Origin: a virus
Reading direction: 5' to 3' (one strand)
IMG/VR virus record: IMGVR_UViG_3300026304_000002
Span: 1-35,609 of that record
DNA length: 35,609 nt
In this document: one piece after another, positions 1 to 8,420 of the stretch
Numbering within the stretch: the first letter of the stretch is position 1
Layout of the letters: each line of letters starts with the position of its first letter
Program-made: the position numbers and the translations under genes
The notes under the pieces: model-generated
Seen by the model: only the letters and a program-made list of their open reading frames with translations
Told to the model about the DNA's origin: nothing
The model's database searches: none

Positions 1-127
1 AACCTAATCCACAGCAACAAATGATGCAAATGGAAATGGAAGCCAAGCAAGCTGATATCAAGATGAAGGCTCAGAAATTGCAACTCGATGCTCAAAAAAA
101 TGAACTAGAGAAGCAAAAATTATTAGT
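1..127. repeat. Terminal redundancy, left copy (circle junction)
   Basis: These 127 bases are identical to 35483-35609. The portal reading frame is continuous across the join, so the two ends overlap on one circular map. A length of exactly 127 is a common maximum k-mer in short-read assemblers, so this is best read as an assembly overlap of a circular or circularly permuted genome, not as a physical terminal repeat. Confidence 0.95.
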
Positions 128-314
128 TGAAGTGCAAAAGCTTCAAGATGACAAGCAAATGAATATCTATGATCATCAACTTGATCTTGAAAAAGCAAGA
201 GCGGTTCATGGCATGGATCACAAAAAGCATGAATCGGATTTCAGTATTGAAATTGCTAAATTATTGACTGACCTTCATAAGCACCATAATCCACAACCAA
301 AAGCCTCAGAATAG
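1..314 (+). CDS. Portal protein, C-terminal part (continues from 35609)
   Basis: This is the end of the portal gene that starts at 33613. Base 1 is a second codon position, and the frame runs on from 35482 to the TAG at 312-314. Joined, the protein is 727 residues, very close to the 725 of the P22 portal. This part is a long charged, glutamine-rich and lysine-rich helix with heptad-like spacing. It matches the C-terminal helical barrel or tail that P22-type portals place inside the capsid. The stop codon lies inside the hairpin at 299-322. Confidence 0.92.
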   Translation, partial: PNPQQQMMQMEMEAKQADIKMKAQKLQLDAQKNELEKQKLLVEVQKLQDDKQMNIYDHQLDLEKARAVHGMDHKKHESDFSIEIAKLLTDLHKHHNPQPKASE

Positions 315-322
315 AGGCTTTT
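299..322 (+). terminator. Hairpin at the end of the portal gene
   Basis: There is a perfect 9-bp stem, AAAAGCCTC with GAGGCTTTT, around a 6-base loop that holds the portal stop codon. The following sequence is only moderately T-rich, so this could be a weak intrinsic terminator or an mRNA-end-stabilising hairpin. Leaky termination would suit the step between portal and the abundant scaffold and coat. Confidence 0.55.
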
Positions 323-461
323 GGCTTCATTTTGTCTACCGGTGTAATTGCCTGCTTTCTCATGTTGGCCTATTCTCTATTTATACAGACCTATGGATAG
401 GTCTGGGCGACCGAGACGCCTTACTACTCGTGGGCAAAATGATGCCAGTGGAGAATGTAAT
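315..461 (+). promoter_or_regulatory. Scaffold leader region with hairpin at 387-404
   Basis: This 147-base gap lies between portal and scaffold. It holds a perfect 7-bp hairpin (AGACCTA, loop TGGA, TAGGTCT) at 387-404 and a GGAG ribosome-binding site at 450-453. The frame is open upstream from 348, but the translation there (cysteine and tryptophan rich, then arginine rich) does not look like scaffold. I read the gap as a structured leader. No convincing -35/-10 pair was seen. Confidence 0.35.
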
Positions 462-1271
462 ATGGAAGTTCAGGATGAATCGACTCAAGGGCAGGATGTC
501 CTTGCAGGTCAAGTGATGGACAATTTAGGTGTTAATGATGAGCCTGCATCTGAAGGGATGGAGGAACACAAAGACCAAGGTGAAGGGACGCATTCTGCTG
601 AAACACTCGCCGTTCAAAAACGGTTAAAGTCTCAAAAGAGGGCGCACGAGCGGGAAGTTCGTGAATTACATGCCAGGATTGGCGACTTGGAGTCTAGGAT
701 GACACAGCCTAATAATGCCACACATGAAATGCCGACAAATCCCTATTCAGCGCCGCAAGGCAATGGAATAGAAGAGCATATCCACAAGGCAGTGAGCTAT
801 GCGCTCCAACACAAGGAAATGGAAGAGCGTAAGGCGCATGAAGCGCAGAATGCCGCTCATATTCAACGACAGTATCAGGATTTCCAAAAGCATCTTGATA
901 GCGCTGGCGATAAATATGACGACTTTCACGATGTAGTATTTGGCCGTGATACGCCATACACCCCATCAATGCGTGATTATGCAGTCACTTTGCCCCGCAG
1001 CGGGTCAGGTTCCGCAGCAGAAGTGCTTTATAAACTCGGCAAGAATCCAGAAGAACTCCAACGTATTGCAAAACTCCATCCGCTAGACCAAGCAAGTGAA
1101 ATGGCAAGACTGTCACATGCTTTGATCAGTGGTGGTGAGCAAAAAGCTGCATCATCAACTCGTCCTCTAGGACAGATCAAAAGTAATCCAGTCACCAATT
1201 CACATACGGTCACAGATAAAACTCCTGTCGGATCAATTCGGCAGCGTATGAAGGCTGGTAGTTGGAAGTAG
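462..1271 (+). CDS. Scaffolding protein, P22 gp8-like role
   Basis: This 269-residue, highly charged protein lies exactly between portal and coat, the scaffold position in P22-type phages. Two predicted coiled-coil stretches lie at about residues 50-82 and 104-140. A segment around residues 148-215 (DDFHDVVF, then a run ending in RLSHAL) resembles scaffold proteins of other podoviruses. The C-terminus is short and basic (SIRQRMKAGSWK), like the coat-binding helix-turn-helix end of P22 scaffold. The start at 462 was chosen because a GGAG site precedes it; the in-frame ATG at 348 lacks one. It would act inside the procapsid and leave during packaging. The call rests on position and composition; similarity to P22 gp8 itself is weak. 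Confidence 0.8.
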   Translation: MEVQDESTQGQDVLAGQVMDNLGVNDEPASEGMEEHKDQGEGTHSAETLAVQKRLKSQKRAHEREVRELHARIGDLESRMTQPNNATHEMPTNPYSAPQGNGIEEHIHKAVSYALQHKEMEERKAHEAQNAAHIQRQYQDFQKHLDSAGDKYDDFHDVVFGRDTPYTPSMRDYAVTLPRSGSGSAAEVLYKLGKNPEELQRIAKLHPLDQASEMARLSHALISGGEQKAASSTRPLGQIKSNPVTNSHTVTDKTPVGSIRQRMKAGSWK

Positions 1272-1274
1272 TCT

Positions 1275-1302
1275 CGTTTACATCTTAGGAAAGACGTAAA
1301 CG
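1275..1302 (+). other. Hairpin between scaffold and coat genes
   Basis: The arms are CGTTTACATCTT (1275-1286) and AAGACGTAAACG (1291-1302), giving 12 positions with one A-C mismatch around an AGGA tetraloop. It has no T-tract, so it is probably not a terminator. It may protect or punctuate the coat mRNA, which must be made in large excess. Confidence 0.5.
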
Positions 1303-1360
1303 GAATTAGCAATTTTGTTGCATTCAACTGCCTTTAACCCAATGGAATGGAGAACTGGCA

Positions 1361-2581
1361 ATGTCCAATCAATTTATTAATACACAGCTTGTGAGTAATA
1401 CCGCGCTTGCAATGTTTGCAAATAACGCGCCTTTTGTAATGACAGGTTCCCGAATTTATCAAGATGATTTCCAAAATTCTGGATATAAGATCGGCGACAC
1501 ATTACAAGTTCGTAGACAAAATAACTTTATCGTAGGTGACGGCTCAACTGCTGTGCCTCAAGACATCATTGAAACGGTTGAAACAATTACTGTGGCGCAT
1601 CAATACCACGCATTGATTGCCTACACCATTCAAGATTTATCTTTACGTATTGAAGATTTCTCAAGAATGTTTATTCAACCTGCTATTCAAAACATCATTA
1701 CACAAATGGAACGAGATATTTGCGCTGCTGCTGAATTAGACCTCTATTTCTTCACAGGAACCGCAGGAACTCCCATTAACTCTTTCCAGACTGTCGATTT
1801 AGCTGGCGCTAAATTGTTGGAGCAAGGCGTTAATATTGCATCTGATGCATATCTTGCAATGACAGTACGTGATGGATCATCTTTAAAATCAGCATTATTA
1901 AATAACTTCACACCTGTATTTAATGAAGATATCGTGCGTCAATCAGCAATTGGACACTTATCTTATTTTGATATTTTCCAATCTCAAAATATCGTGACCC
2001 ATATTGCCGGTGCAGGTCCTCTTCTTCACTCTGGCGATTCATTGACAGTTAACGGTGCGGTAGCATCGGGTAATACTCTCGTATTGGCAGGTGCAAACGG
2101 TGGTGGTGCTGCTGTTACAAATTATTTCTTACCTGGTGATTTGATATCGATTGCTGGCGTTTCAAGTGTTAACCCACTTTCACGTCAATCAACCGGTCAA
2201 AATATGCAGTTTGTAGTGACAGCTCCTGCAAGTTCTGCAATAGGTGGTGCGATCACTGTTCAAGTAAATCCTACCATTATCAGTGATACCTCAAGCCCAT
2301 TACAGAACGTCAGCAATGCTGTTCCAAGTGGTGCTGTTGTGACAATGGTTCCTACCTATCATGTAAACGTAGCTTACCCATCACGCGGGTTAGACATCGT
2401 TTGCCCTCCTTTATACAAATTACAGGTGCCATATAGCTCTGTCGCAATCGACCCTGAAACTGGCTTGTCACTCGCAGTTACTCAGACCGGCGATATCTTA
2501 GGCTATCAAAACTTAATGCGTATCGACATTTTGTGTGGCTTTAAATGGCATCCACAGTACGCAGTTAAATTATTGTCATAG
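1361..2581 (+). CDS. Major capsid protein, P22-type coat
   Basis: The protein has 406 residues; the P22 coat has 430. The N-terminal half is helical and typical of an HK97-fold coat. The region after about residue 220 contains a beta-rich stretch, with GNTLVLAGANGGG and FLPGDLISIAGV, that matches the inserted domain of P22-type coats, where a 'GDxISxAGV' motif is also found. A GGAG site lies 8 bases upstream. It follows scaffold and precedes the tail accessory genes, as in P22. It forms the icosahedral shell. Confidence 0.93.
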   Translation: MSNQFINTQLVSNTALAMFANNAPFVMTGSRIYQDDFQNSGYKIGDTLQVRRQNNFIVGDGSTAVPQDIIETVETITVAHQYHALIAYTIQDLSLRIEDFSRMFIQPAIQNIITQMERDICAAAELDLYFFTGTAGTPINSFQTVDLAGAKLLEQGVNIASDAYLAMTVRDGSSLKSALLNNFTPVFNEDIVRQSAIGHLSYFDIFQSQNIVTHIAGAGPLLHSGDSLTVNGAVASGNTLVLAGANGGGAAVTNYFLPGDLISIAGVSSVNPLSRQSTGQNMQFVVTAPASSAIGGAITVQVNPTIISDTSSPLQNVSNAVPSGAVVTMVPTYHVNVAYPSRGLDIVCPPLYKLQVPYSSVAIDPETGLSLAVTQTGDILGYQNLMRIDILCGFKWHPQYAVKLLS

Positions 2582-2594
2582 AGGAGAACACCTG

Positions 2595-2810
2595 ATGTCA
2601 CTGTGTTGTGTTTACCATAAATCTCAACCCTTTCGAGTTGTTGAGGATGATATTGCACAAGAGATGGTGACATCGGGTGAGTGGTTTTATCACCCTAACG
2701 ATGTACATGCTATTAAACAAGAGGAAACTAATCATGAAAAGCAGATACGACAGCAACCCAGGAAAAGAAGCGTCAATCGCAAAGACTCGTCACAATCGAT
2801 TGGAAGCTGA
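2595..2810 (+). CDS. Small hypothetical protein after coat
   Basis: This 71-residue protein starts 13 bases after the coat stop behind a strong GAGGAG site, which favours this start over the in-frame ATG at 2535 inside the coat gene. The core (RVVEDDIAQEMVTSGEWFYHP) resembles small podovirus proteins that carry an 'SGEWF.HP' motif just after the coat gene. The tail is basic and overlaps the next gene by 77 bases in another frame. Function is unknown; a role in head completion is possible from position only. Confidence 0.7.
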   Translation: MSLCCVYHKSQPFRVVEDDIAQEMVTSGEWFYHPNDVHAIKQEETNHEKQIRQQPRKRSVNRKDSSQSIGS

Positions 2811-3018
2811 GCACAGCGCTAAAAACCAATTTGTTAAAAAGGTTCAAAGCGAACAAGCAAGACACGCCGGACGTTCACCTAATCTTAAAGGTGAAGCAAT
2901 GGAGTTTAATGCTTATATGTGTAACAACGGAGCCCATGCACAAATGCTAGCTAAAGACCTTACCAAAGGACTTGATACGGTAGCATTCCCTGTCGATGGC
3001 GAAGGCGATGACTCCTAA
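2734..3018 (+). CDS. Hypothetical basic protein in head cluster
   Basis: This 94-residue protein starts within the previous gene at an ATG preceded by GAGGAAA. The N-terminal two thirds are rich in lysine, arginine and histidine, and the C-terminus is acidic (DGEGDDS). No domain was recognised. Its place between coat and gp4-like genes suggests a head-associated or head-completion role, which is inference. A strong hairpin follows at 3028-3055. Confidence 0.7.
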   Translation: MKSRYDSNPGKEASIAKTRHNRLEAEHSAKNQFVKKVQSEQARHAGRSPNLKGEAMEFNAYMCNNGAHAQMLAKDLTKGLDTVAFPVDGEGDDS

Positions 3019-3027
3019 TGTCAATTG

Positions 3028-3055
3028 AATGGCTACGTATAAAAGCGTAGCCATT
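3028..3055 (+). terminator. Hairpin after the coat cluster
   Basis: A perfect 10-bp stem, AATGGCTACG with CGTAGCCATT, closes an 8-base loop 10 bases after the stop. The following bases are AT-rich but not a clean T-run. It is either a partial terminator separating the high-expression coat genes from the tail genes, or a 3'-end stabiliser. Confidence 0.6.
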
Positions 3056-3089
3056 TACTAAATTATTAGACATTAAGGACGCGTATGCT

Positions 3090-4130
3090 ATGGCACAAAA
3101 TGTCAGGACGACAAACGATGTTATTGTTAATTCACTTTATCTCTTAGGTGAGCTTGGCGTGGGTGAAACACCTGACGCTTTCATGCTTAAAACGGGATTA
3201 GAATTAATCAATGAGCTATTAGACAAATTTTCGTCTGACAGCATTTATATTCCTTTTTTAACCACATTAGACCATACCTTCATTGTTGGCAAAGATACCT
3301 ATTCAATCTCTGATATGATTATAGGAACTGATATAACTGCTGATCGCATTGTTGACTTAACATTTGCAAATTATACGGTTCCAGGGACAGGGATTAATCA
3401 AAATTCTAATCCTATCACTCAGAATTACACGGCTGACAATACTACTAATTATTTGACGTTAGGATCAACTGTTGCCTTTCCAACTGGAACACCTGTCACA
3501 CTTCAAACATTCGGAACTGTGCCCTCACCACTTGTTGCAGGTGTTACGTATTACACCATTTTTGTTGATGCTACTCGTTTGATGCTTGCTGCAACGGAAC
3601 AAAATGCATTGATTGGTATTCCTATTAAAATATTAACGGATGGTGTGCCAGTCAATACTATTACTACCTATCAAGGGAATCTAAATACAACGGCAACAGC
3701 TCTTGTTTATCCTTTAAGAATTATTAATAAGGCAACTTATTGGGGTGTTGTAAGACAAACTAATTTACTCGCACGTCCTGGTTTTATATTCCTAAATAAA
3801 CAAGCTCAGGAAAGTTTTATAACAGTTTATCCCGTACCTGATCAGCCTTATCCATTTAAAATACAAGTGAAAAGCATGATTAATTCACTGGGTCCGCAGG
3901 ACACTTTAGGTGAGCTTCCGCCTAACTATTATGGATTTTTAAAATATGCGCTTGCTCGAAAATTTCTAGCATATTACCCATCCGGTAACTGGCCTCAACA
4001 AAATGAAAGTGAGTATGAAGATTATTACATGACATTGAAAAATTCGAATGAGACTGATTTAACTATCAGGCCATCTGTGACATTGACTGCGCCTGAGCCT
4101 TTCTACTGGCCGAATATATTGAGTTACTAA
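3090..4130 (+). CDS. Tail accessory protein, P22 gp4-like, with inserted domain
   Basis: The N-terminal section (TTNDVIVNSLYLLGELGVGETPDAF onward, helical) and the C-terminal section (ALARKFLAYYPSGNW) fit the P22 gp4 tail-accessory/head-to-tail adaptor family. That family binds the portal ring after packaging. At 346 residues it is about twice P22 gp4 (166). The extra length includes a beta-rich insert at about residues 117-195 with LVAGVTYYTIFVDATRLMLA. A closely related insert sits in the next gene. The gene directly precedes the gp10-like gene, with only 2 bases between stop and GTG start. Confidence 0.8.
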   Translation: MAQNVRTTNDVIVNSLYLLGELGVGETPDAFMLKTGLELINELLDKFSSDSIYIPFLTTLDHTFIVGKDTYSISDMIIGTDITADRIVDLTFANYTVPGTGINQNSNPITQNYTADNTTNYLTLGSTVAFPTGTPVTLQTFGTVPSPLVAGVTYYTIFVDATRLMLAATEQNALIGIPIKILTDGVPVNTITTYQGNLNTTATALVYPLRIINKATYWGVVRQTNLLARPGFIFLNKQAQESFITVYPVPDQPYPFKIQVKSMINSLGPQDTLGELPPNYYGFLKYALARKFLAYYPSGNWPQQNESEYEDYYMTLKNSNETDLTIRPSVTLTAPEPFYWPNILSY

Positions 4131-4132
4131 CA

Positions 4133-5980
4133 GTGACTAAGACTATTGATTTTGAAATAGTAGGTAGCTACAACAACCAGAGAGTAAGCAGTATTGATGC
4201 TGAGCGCTCTGTGAATGTGTTCGAGTATATCGATCCTCTTGGTAAAAAACCAAAATCACTTATTAATACGTCAGGACTTGAAGATACGCAGAGTGATTTT
4301 GGAGCAGCTACAGGTGGTTTTCGCGCTCAATATGTTTTTAAAAATAATGAATTTTGTGTAATTGGTAGTTCAGTTTTTAGGATCACAACAGCAGGTATTG
4401 TCTCATTTTTAGGGACATTAATTAACACCAATACAGGTTATGTTGGTGTTGATGCAAATACTTTTCAAGTCATCTTTGTAGATGGTGTTAATGGCTATAT
4501 TTGGGATACGCTAGCAAATACATTCACTATGATAACTGACTCTTCTTTTCCTGCTCAACCGATTGATGTTTGCTATCTTGATGGATTTTTTATTGTTGCC
4601 AATGGAAACACAAATAATTTTCAGCTATCCAGTTTTAACCAAGGATTAGTATGGGGACCCGATACTCAAGCATTTACTGCTGACGATAGCGGTGGAAATA
4701 ATTGGTTAATTTTATCAACTACTGTGAATTATCAGACAGGTGTTCCATTTGAAGTATCTACCACGGGATCACTTCCTAATCCATTAGTGACTGGAACTAC
4801 TTATTATGCAATTCGTGTTGATGCGACACATATTAGATTAGCAACCAGTTATGCAAATGCAATTGCTGGAACGGCCATCACATTGACAAGTAATGGAACA
4901 CCTACTAATACAATCACTTCTGAAGGACAATTACAGCAAGGATCTATTACATCACATCCAGGAACGATTGTAGGATGTCGAACACTCCATAGACGCTTGT
5001 TTTTATTTTCTCAAAACTTTACAGAAGTTTGGGAGAATCAGGGAATAGGTTCAAATCTACCTTTTCGTCGTAACAATTCATTATTGATGGAATATGGAAC
5101 GCCAGCACTGGGTAGCATTTCTACTGGATTTGATACGATGTTTTTCTTAGCACAAGATCGTGATGGGTTAGGCTCAGTCATGATGGTTCGAGGAACAGAG
5201 TCAATACCAACGAGTAATCGTGCGCTTGATTTTGCTCTTGCTAGATACGCTGCATTGGGTGAAGTCGCTGATTGTCGTGGGTTTTTAATAAAAGAAAATG
5301 GTCTCATTTTTTATCGCATGAATTTTACGCTTGCAAATCATACTTATGTTTATAACGTGACATTGAGCGATCCATCACAGGAAGATACGAAATACTGGCA
5401 TGAAGAAGAAGTTTTAAATGGTGACAGACATCCTGCACAGACTCATGCTTATTTTAATGGGACAAACTATGTTGGGGATTATGCAAAGCCAATTCTGTAT
5501 GAAGTAGATAGTGATATATTCACAAATAATGGTGAAGTAATAAGGCGCATGAGAATTACTCGTGCATTTGTGCCGCCTGGATATCAGCGTATTAGAATTG
5601 ATAGACTTCAAGTAGATTTGCTGCAAGGTAATATTGCACAATTGAATGGAATCACAGAGGATTTAGATTTACTCTCTGAGACTGGATTTACCTTAGAGAC
5701 AGAATCAGGTGATGATATTATTTTAGAACAAGGTCTTGTTCTACATAATCCTGAGCAGCTATTTGTATTCTTATCCATATCAAAAGATGGTGGGCAAACC
5801 TATGGCTATGAAGTGAAAGCGCCAATGGGTAATATAGGACAAAGAACATTTAGAACACTATGGCGGAAGTTAGGGACAACTAAGCGCGGACAAGCTTTTG
5901 TTGCAAAATTTGAATTTTATGATGCGGTACCTTTTATTATTTTAGGTGCATCATGGGCTGTTGAATTATTACCGGAGTAA
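4133..5980 (+). CDS. Packaged-DNA stabilisation protein, P22 gp10-like
   Basis: This 615-residue beta-rich protein has the repeated blade-like strands expected of the gp10 tail hub. The N-terminus (ERSVNVFEYIDPLGKKPKS) and the C-terminal core (LWRKLGTTKRGQAFVAKF) resemble gp10 family members; P22 gp10 has 472 residues. An insert at about residues 189-267 (LVTGTTYYAIRVDATHIRLA) accounts for much of the extra length and is homologous to the insert in the upstream gene. The start is GTG with a poor Shine-Dalgarno site, 2 bases after the gp4-like stop, so translation is probably coupled. It seals the portal channel with gp4 and the needle. Confidence 0.85.
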   Translation: MTKTIDFEIVGSYNNQRVSSIDAERSVNVFEYIDPLGKKPKSLINTSGLEDTQSDFGAATGGFRAQYVFKNNEFCVIGSSVFRITTAGIVSFLGTLINTNTGYVGVDANTFQVIFVDGVNGYIWDTLANTFTMITDSSFPAQPIDVCYLDGFFIVANGNTNNFQLSSFNQGLVWGPDTQAFTADDSGGNNWLILSTTVNYQTGVPFEVSTTGSLPNPLVTGTTYYAIRVDATHIRLATSYANAIAGTAITLTSNGTPTNTITSEGQLQQGSITSHPGTIVGCRTLHRRLFLFSQNFTEVWENQGIGSNLPFRRNNSLLMEYGTPALGSISTGFDTMFFLAQDRDGLGSVMMVRGTESIPTSNRALDFALARYAALGEVADCRGFLIKENGLIFYRMNFTLANHTYVYNVTLSDPSQEDTKYWHEEEVLNGDRHPAQTHAYFNGTNYVGDYAKPILYEVDSDIFTNNGEVIRRMRITRAFVPPGYQRIRIDRLQVDLLQGNIAQLNGITEDLDLLSETGFTLETESGDDIILEQGLVLHNPEQLFVFLSISKDGGQTYGYEVKAPMGNIGQRTFRTLWRKLGTTKRGQAFVAKFEFYDAVPFIILGASWAVELLPE

Positions 5981-5983
5981 TCA

Positions 5984-6247
5984 ATGGCTACTGATTTTGA
6001 CCAATTTCCACTTTATGATCCTTTAGTTAAAAAAGGAACTGATAAGCTATCGGATGTATGGGTAGGATCAATTTCAACTTTTTATATGAATTTGATCGGC
6101 TATTTGACGCAAGGCGGTATTTTAATGCCGCAAGTTACAACTGTGCAAAGAGATGCTTTACAGAACGTACAAAATGGACAAATGATATATAATACTACAC
6201 TGGACTCAGCGCAATATTTTAAAGCAGGAGTCTGGACATCGTTTTAA
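5984..6247 (+). CDS. Small tail protein at the needle (gp26) position
   Basis: This 87-residue protein lies directly after the gp10-like gene, where P22 encodes the tail needle gp26. It is much shorter than gp26 (233 residues) and has no long coiled coil. The C-terminal half (VTTVQRDALQNVQNGQMIYNTTL, then YFKAGVWTSF) is a motif common in phage fibre or tip proteins. A GGAG site lies 5 bases upstream. It may be a minimal plug or knob; that is inferred from position. Confidence 0.65.
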   Translation: MATDFDQFPLYDPLVKKGTDKLSDVWVGSISTFYMNLIGYLTQGGILMPQVTTVQRDALQNVQNGQMIYNTTLDSAQYFKAGVWTSF

Positions 6248-6249
6248 CA

Positions 6250-6267
6250 CTACATAAGGATATGTAG
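6250..6267 (+). promoter_or_regulatory. Shine-Dalgarno hairpin before the first ejection gene
   Basis: A perfect 7-bp stem (CTACATA with TATGTAG) displays the Shine-Dalgarno AGGA as its tetraloop, 9 bases before the ATG at 6270. The arrangement recurs upstream of other late genes. Confidence 0.55.
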
Positions 6268-6269
6268 CT

Positions 6270-6881
6270 ATGGATTCAATGCAAATGGGACAGGGCATGA
6301 GCGGCCTAGCAGGAATACTAGGCGGTTTATTTGGTGATTCTGGCGCACCTTATCAGGCAGCGATGGATCAATACCAGCAATATGGTAATAGAGCGCAGGG
6401 CGCTCAAAATCCTTTTCTACAAGCTGGGACAGGCGCTATTGGAAATTATCAAAATTGGTTGCAAAATCAACAAAATCCTAGCCAATTTCTAAATAATCTT
6501 ATGGGACAATATCAAGAATCCCCATGGGCTAAATATCAGCAACAGCAAGCACTGCGGACAGCAAATAATATGGGTTCTGCAACTGGCTTGACAGGTTCTA
6601 CACCTTTGCAATTACAAGCACAGCAAAATGCATCCAATATTTCAAGCCAAGACATGAATAATTGGCTTCAAAATGTACTAGGAATTAATACCCAATATGG
6701 CCAAGGCCAGCAGAATTTGATTGGAGGAGGCCAAGGCGCTGCTAATGCTCTGACAAGTCTATATAGCGATATGGGCAAAAACCTTGGTGAAGCAGCTTAT
6801 GGACAAGAAGCGGGAAAACAAAATGATATGTGGAATTTAATTGGCGGTGGGTTGCAACTAGGTTCCATGTTTTTAGGATAA
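6270..6881 (+). CDS. Ejection protein, P22 gp7-position
   Basis: This 203-residue protein is rich in glutamine, asparagine and glycine. It has a hydrophobic N-terminal patch (GLAGILGGLFG) and a hydrophobic C-terminal end (NLIGGGLQLGSMFLG). Composition and place, after the gp10/needle genes and before two larger low-complexity genes, fit the first of three DNA-ejection proteins (gp7, gp20 and gp16 in P22). These leave the virion and help form a channel across the host envelope. Confidence 0.72.
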   Translation: MDSMQMGQGMSGLAGILGGLFGDSGAPYQAAMDQYQQYGNRAQGAQNPFLQAGTGAIGNYQNWLQNQQNPSQFLNNLMGQYQESPWAKYQQQQALRTANNMGSATGLTGSTPLQLQAQQNASNISSQDMNNWLQNVLGINTQYGQGQQNLIGGGQGAANALTSLYSDMGKNLGEAAYGQEAGKQNDMWNLIGGGLQLGSMFLG

Positions 6882-6891
6882 GGGGTGAATT

Positions 6892-8418
6892 ATGGCTTTA
6901 CCATTACCAAGTGTGATACCTGATACTCAGGCAGGAGGAGGAGCAGTTACCGCTTTTGGCGGTATGAATGCCTTGAATAATGCATTGCAGCAAACGCGTG
7001 CTAATGCAGCTACAGCTCAATATGCCCCCTATCAAGCATATGGTAATGCGTTTTTAACTAATCAAGAAGCGCAATGGACGCCCTATAAGTATCAAATGCA
7101 GGCTCTTTCTAATCCACTATTGTGGATGGCCGCACAAAACAATCCTGCTTTACAAGATCAGCTAAAAAGAATGATGTCAAATATGATGCCTAGCAATATG
7201 TCATCACCTAATGGAATGCCTAATATTCCACAGCCAGGACAACCTAATAGTAATAGTTTATTTAGCATGTTAATGAATAAACTTAACGGAGGAAATCAGC
7301 CTCAAAATCAGGGGAATCCTATGGCTCAGCCTATGGGGAATCAATCGCAGTCACCGAATGCAATGATACAACCTCAAGGAACACAAGGTGCAGGCGTTAA
7401 TAGCGGTTATTCTTATGATGCTAAAGGAAACAATATACCTGCAACTCCTCAAGAAATTAATAATGCTGCCAATAATATACCTTCAGCACAGGGCGCAGGG
7501 TACAACACGCCTGCTGGAAATGCCGCAGCATCGCTAGGTCAAACAGGTGGATTAAGTGGCGCCAATGCTTATACAGGTGCGGAAGCGGGGCGTGAAGCTC
7601 AGCAGCAAGCGGTAGTAGGTCAGACACAAAATCAAAATGCGGAACAAAAAGCATCTAATGATCGGATAAATGCTCAATCAAATGGTGCTGTTGCGACATT
7701 AAAAGTATTGGAAGGATGGAAACGCGCATATGACGCTAGTTCTTATAAAGGGCAATATGCTGGAACCGCACCCTCTTCAGGTCCTCGCTCTCTTCCTAAT
7801 ATGCCAGGTCATAATAGCTCTGCTGAACAATTAGCTGATAATTATGCTGATCAAGTTTTACAGCTATCGACAGAAATGACTCCTGGGGCTATGACTGATG
7901 ATGCAAGAGCATTAATGGCATCAGCAAAAGGATTAAGTAGAAATTTAGATGAAGACGCAGCAAAAGAATTATATGAATCTAAAAAAGCAGGTCTTGAGAG
8001 AATTATTCAATCAAGAAAATTTTCTGATGATTTCTATAAAAATAATCCTTTAGCAACACAGGAACAACTTGTTGCTATGATGAATAATTACAATAGATAT
8101 GCGCCTGCTTATGATTATGAAAATGGGAAACCAATTCCTGAAAATGACAAAAAATATAAAGATTTTACGTCTAAAAAAGCATTGGAGGATTATGTAAATA
8201 AAGGTGTAGATAATCCTTATGAAAATAAAAAAAGTAATAATAAAAATCCTGTAAATAAAGATGATGTTTCTATAGCTGCACATAATAGGCTTGTAGAGGG
8301 AAAGCAAGCACCTCCTGAATCAATATGGATGAAAACGCCAGAAGGTAAACTTGTACCAGTACATAAATCTAAAGTGGACGAAGCAATATCTAAATATCAT
8401 TATAAAAAAGGATTATAA
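6892..8418 (+). CDS. Ejection protein, P22 gp20-position
   Basis: The protein has 508 residues; P22 gp20 has 471. Residues about 1-260 are low-complexity asparagine, glutamine, glycine and alanine. The C-terminal part is charged and helical (for example LARNLDEDAAKELYESKKAGL-type helices around 340-365) and ends lysine-rich. It lies between two other ejection-type genes with spacings of 10 and 2 bases and a GGGGTG site upstream. No enzymatic motif was seen. Identification is by order and composition, since these proteins diverge fast. Confidence 0.68.
   Translation: MALPLPSVIPDTQAGGGAVTAFGGMNALNNALQQTRANAATAQYAPYQAYGNAFLTNQEAQWTPYKYQMQALSNPLLWMAAQNNPALQDQLKRMMSNMMPSNMSSPNGMPNIPQPGQPNSNSLFSMLMNKLNGGNQPQNQGNPMAQPMGNQSQSPNAMIQPQGTQGAGVNSGYSYDAKGNNIPATPQEINNAANNIPSAQGAGYNTPAGNAAASLGQTGGLSGANAYTGAEAGREAQQQAVVGQTQNQNAEQKASNDRINAQSNGAVATLKVLEGWKRAYDASSYKGQYAGTAPSSGPRSLPNMPGHNSSAEQLADNYADQVLQLSTEMTPGAMTDDARALMASAKGLSRNLDEDAAKELYESKKAGLERIIQSRKFSDDFYKNNPLATQEQLVAMMNNYNRYAPAYDYENGKPIPENDKKYKDFTSKKALEDYVNKGVDNPYENKKSNNKNPVNKDDVSIAAHNRLVEGKQAPPESIWMKTPEGKLVPVHKSKVDEAISKYHYKKGL
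8400..8418 (+). promoter_or_regulatory. Shine-Dalgarno hairpin before the gp16-position gene
   Basis: Two TTATAA copies (8400-8405 and 8413-8418) can pair and leave AAAAGGA in the loop, 8 bases before the ATG at 8421. The stem is AT-only and overlaps the end of the previous gene, so it is weak. Confidence 0.3.
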
Positions 8419-8420
8419 AA

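Noticed and set aside
1-127. Physical direct terminal repeats as in T7
   Set aside because: The repeat is 127 bases, inside a coding frame, with a P22-type packaging module. An assembly overlap explains it better.
348-461. N-terminal extension of the scaffold gene
   Set aside because: No ribosome site at 348, unusual cysteine/tryptophan/arginine composition, and a good GGAG site before 462.
7457-7654. Leftward frames inside the ejection and fibre genes
   Set aside because: All are shadows of long, well-supported rightward genes and lack ribosome sites.
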